Program-made: the position numbers and the translations under genes | Assembly (NCBI GenBank): GCA_018267215.1 | Contig: JAFDYX010000019.1 | Coordinates: 1-64,000 of the forward strand | From: Bacteroidota bacterium | GTDB taxonomy: Bacteria > Bacteroidota > Bacteroidia > Cytophagales > Cyclobacteriaceae | Direction: 5' to 3' | DNA: 64,000 nucleotides | Part shown: positions 63,375 through 64,000 of the stretch, one piece after another | Position numbering within the stretch: position 1 is the first letter of the stretch | How the letters are laid out: each line of letters begins with the position of its first letter | The notes under the pieces: generated by a model | What the model saw: the letters and a program-made list of their open reading frames with translations, nothing else | Told to the model about the DNA's origin: nothing | Databases searched by the model: none

Positions 63375-63783
63375 AATTCGTTGGGCTGTGGCAGCCATCT
63401 TGTTGATGGGAGCCGCTCAATTGCATGCGCAGGCCATGTTTCCGGATATAACAGTGAACCTGACGTTTCCACAGTTTCAACGTCTAAAAACTGATGGTGG
63501 ATTTGTTTACCTCGATGGCGGGTTGAAGGGGATAATATTATACCGCTCGGGCGAAGGGGCTTTCAATGCTTATGACCGGGCATGCCCGTACCATCCTTCG
63601 GCCAATTGTGCCACAGTGCAAGTAGATGGTTCTACACTTTATATGGTTGACAGGTGCTGCAACTCCAGCTTTAGTTTTCCCGATGGCCAGCCTACCGGGG
63701 GTCCTGCCGTGCGCCCACTTATTCAGTACCGGATTGAAATATCCGGTAACACGTTAAAAATCTCAGACGAAATTATTAACTGA
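63361..63783 (+). CDS. Exported Rieske-like protein with altered cluster ligands
   Basis: This 140-residue protein has a signal peptide ending LHAQA. It follows a small Rieske-type beta fold. The first ligand box reads DRACPYHPSANC (Cys75, His78, Cys83) and the second DRCCNSSFSFPDG (Cys99, Cys100). A GQPTGGPAVRPLIQYRIEIS strand pair follows, as in Rieske proteins (GP----L--Y). The canonical CxH and CxxH are both changed, the second His being Ser. It may bind an unusual cluster, another metal or none. It is the last gene of the pheS run. Confidence 0.7.
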   Translation: MKANKIRWAVAAILLMGAAQLHAQAMFPDITVNLTFPQFQRLKTDGGFVYLDGGLKGIILYRSGEGAFNAYDRACPYHPSANCATVQVDGSTLYMVDRCCNSSFSFPDGQPTGGPAVRPLIQYRIEISGNTLKISDEIIN

Positions 63784-64000
63784 TTATTTCCTGCGCAGTA
63801 CGCTGTTCTTTTTGCTGTACAAAAAATAAATGACGATCCCGATCAGCAGCCAACCGCCCGCCACTATTTGCGTGATGGTATCGAGGCCAACAATCATGGT
63901 AGAACATACGACAATACCCATGATGGGCACAAAAGGAACCCATGGAGTTTTAAACCCGCGCTCGGCAGTGGGGTCAGACTTGCGCATTACAAGTATGCCT
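63784..64000 (-). CDS. Amino-acid permease (APC superfamily), C-terminal part
   Basis: The minus-strand frame is open through the right edge and reads GILVMRKSDPTAERGFKTPW, then VPFVPIMGIVVCSTMIVGLD and IVAGGWLLIGIVIYFLYSKK. The LRK-DP--ER-FKTP-VP--PI-GI block followed by one final membrane helix and a basic tail is the characteristic end of YfnA/CAT-type amino-acid permeases. Only about the last 71 residues are in the window. It ends next to the Rieske-like gene, convergent. Confidence 0.83.
   Translation of the reverse strand, partial: GILVMRKSDPTAERGFKTPWVPFVPIMGIVVCSTMIVGLDTITQIVAGGWLLIGIVIYFLYSKKNSVLRRK

Overview
The window reads as a chromosomal segment of a Bacteroidota bacterium, most likely a member of the Cytophagales. 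This rests on the families present, not on a database search: a 2076-residue protein ending in a type IX secretion (T9SS type A) sorting domain, a TonB receptor with an N-terminal carboxypeptidase-regulatory-like domain, BT_3928-, DUF6702-, DUF6252- and DUF6263-type proteins, a short prolyl-tRNA synthetase, and several -7 boxes of the Bacteroidota type TAnnTTTG. The chromosome is very compact. Many stops and starts overlap (ATGA, TAATG), and several convergent genes overlap or abut at their 3' ends. I saw no rRNA, tRNA, CRISPR array or riboswitch.

Region 1 (1-2997) is a decaying accessory stretch. The start of an IS3-family element cuts a secreted matrixin-like metalloprotease. Next come three small secreted or lipoprotein genes, the 5' remnant of another secreted protein, the C-terminal scrap of an IS5-type transposase, a perfect palindrome and a long terminator-like hairpin.

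Region 2 (2998-28133) is mostly core metabolism and housekeeping: purM, a SpoU/TrmH methyltransferase, folP, a DUF1599 protein, a four-helix-bundle protein, a DoxX/BT_3928 protein, aroK, a FadL-like porin, a Gly/Tyr/Met-rich repeat protein, proS, tpiA, an N-formylglutamate amidohydrolase coupled to a hicBA toxin-antitoxin pair, a GH3 hexosaminidase with a coiled-coil neighbour, a CPA1 antiporter, a PBP4-type carboxypeptidase, DinB, purine nucleoside phosphorylase, a sarcosine-oxidase-like enzyme, a creatininase-family hydrolase, a LOG-family protein, a TIGR01777 epimerase and a methyltransferase.

Region 3 (28134-36501) is the most unusual. A probable three-gene operon encodes a membrane-anchored beta-sandwich protein, the giant T9SS cargo (BNR, FN3, FG-GAP, ASPIC/UnbV and Ig-like modules) and a secreted caspase-family protease with an intact His/Cys dyad. 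It is closed by a terminator shared with the convergent TonB receptor gene.

Region 4 (36530-43860) holds the Oar-like TonB receptor, a MoxR ATPase, an exonuclease/GIY-YIG fusion with a UvrC/Cho-like cysteine cluster, and an AAA/DUF4143 ATPase. A perfect 19-bp-arm palindrome overlaps the -33 box of the ATPase promoter.

Region 5 (43896-60398) is rich in peptidases: S9, DUF885, tricorn/S41, M48 and two tandem M1 enzymes, with RluD, a DUF6263 protein and a HupE-type membrane protein among them. Together they suggest a proteolytic, peptide-using lifestyle. Region 6 (60447-64000) has a WecA/MraY-type transferase, pheS, a 3-hydroxyacyl-CoA dehydrogenase, a Rieske-like protein and the C-terminus of an amino-acid permease that runs off the window.
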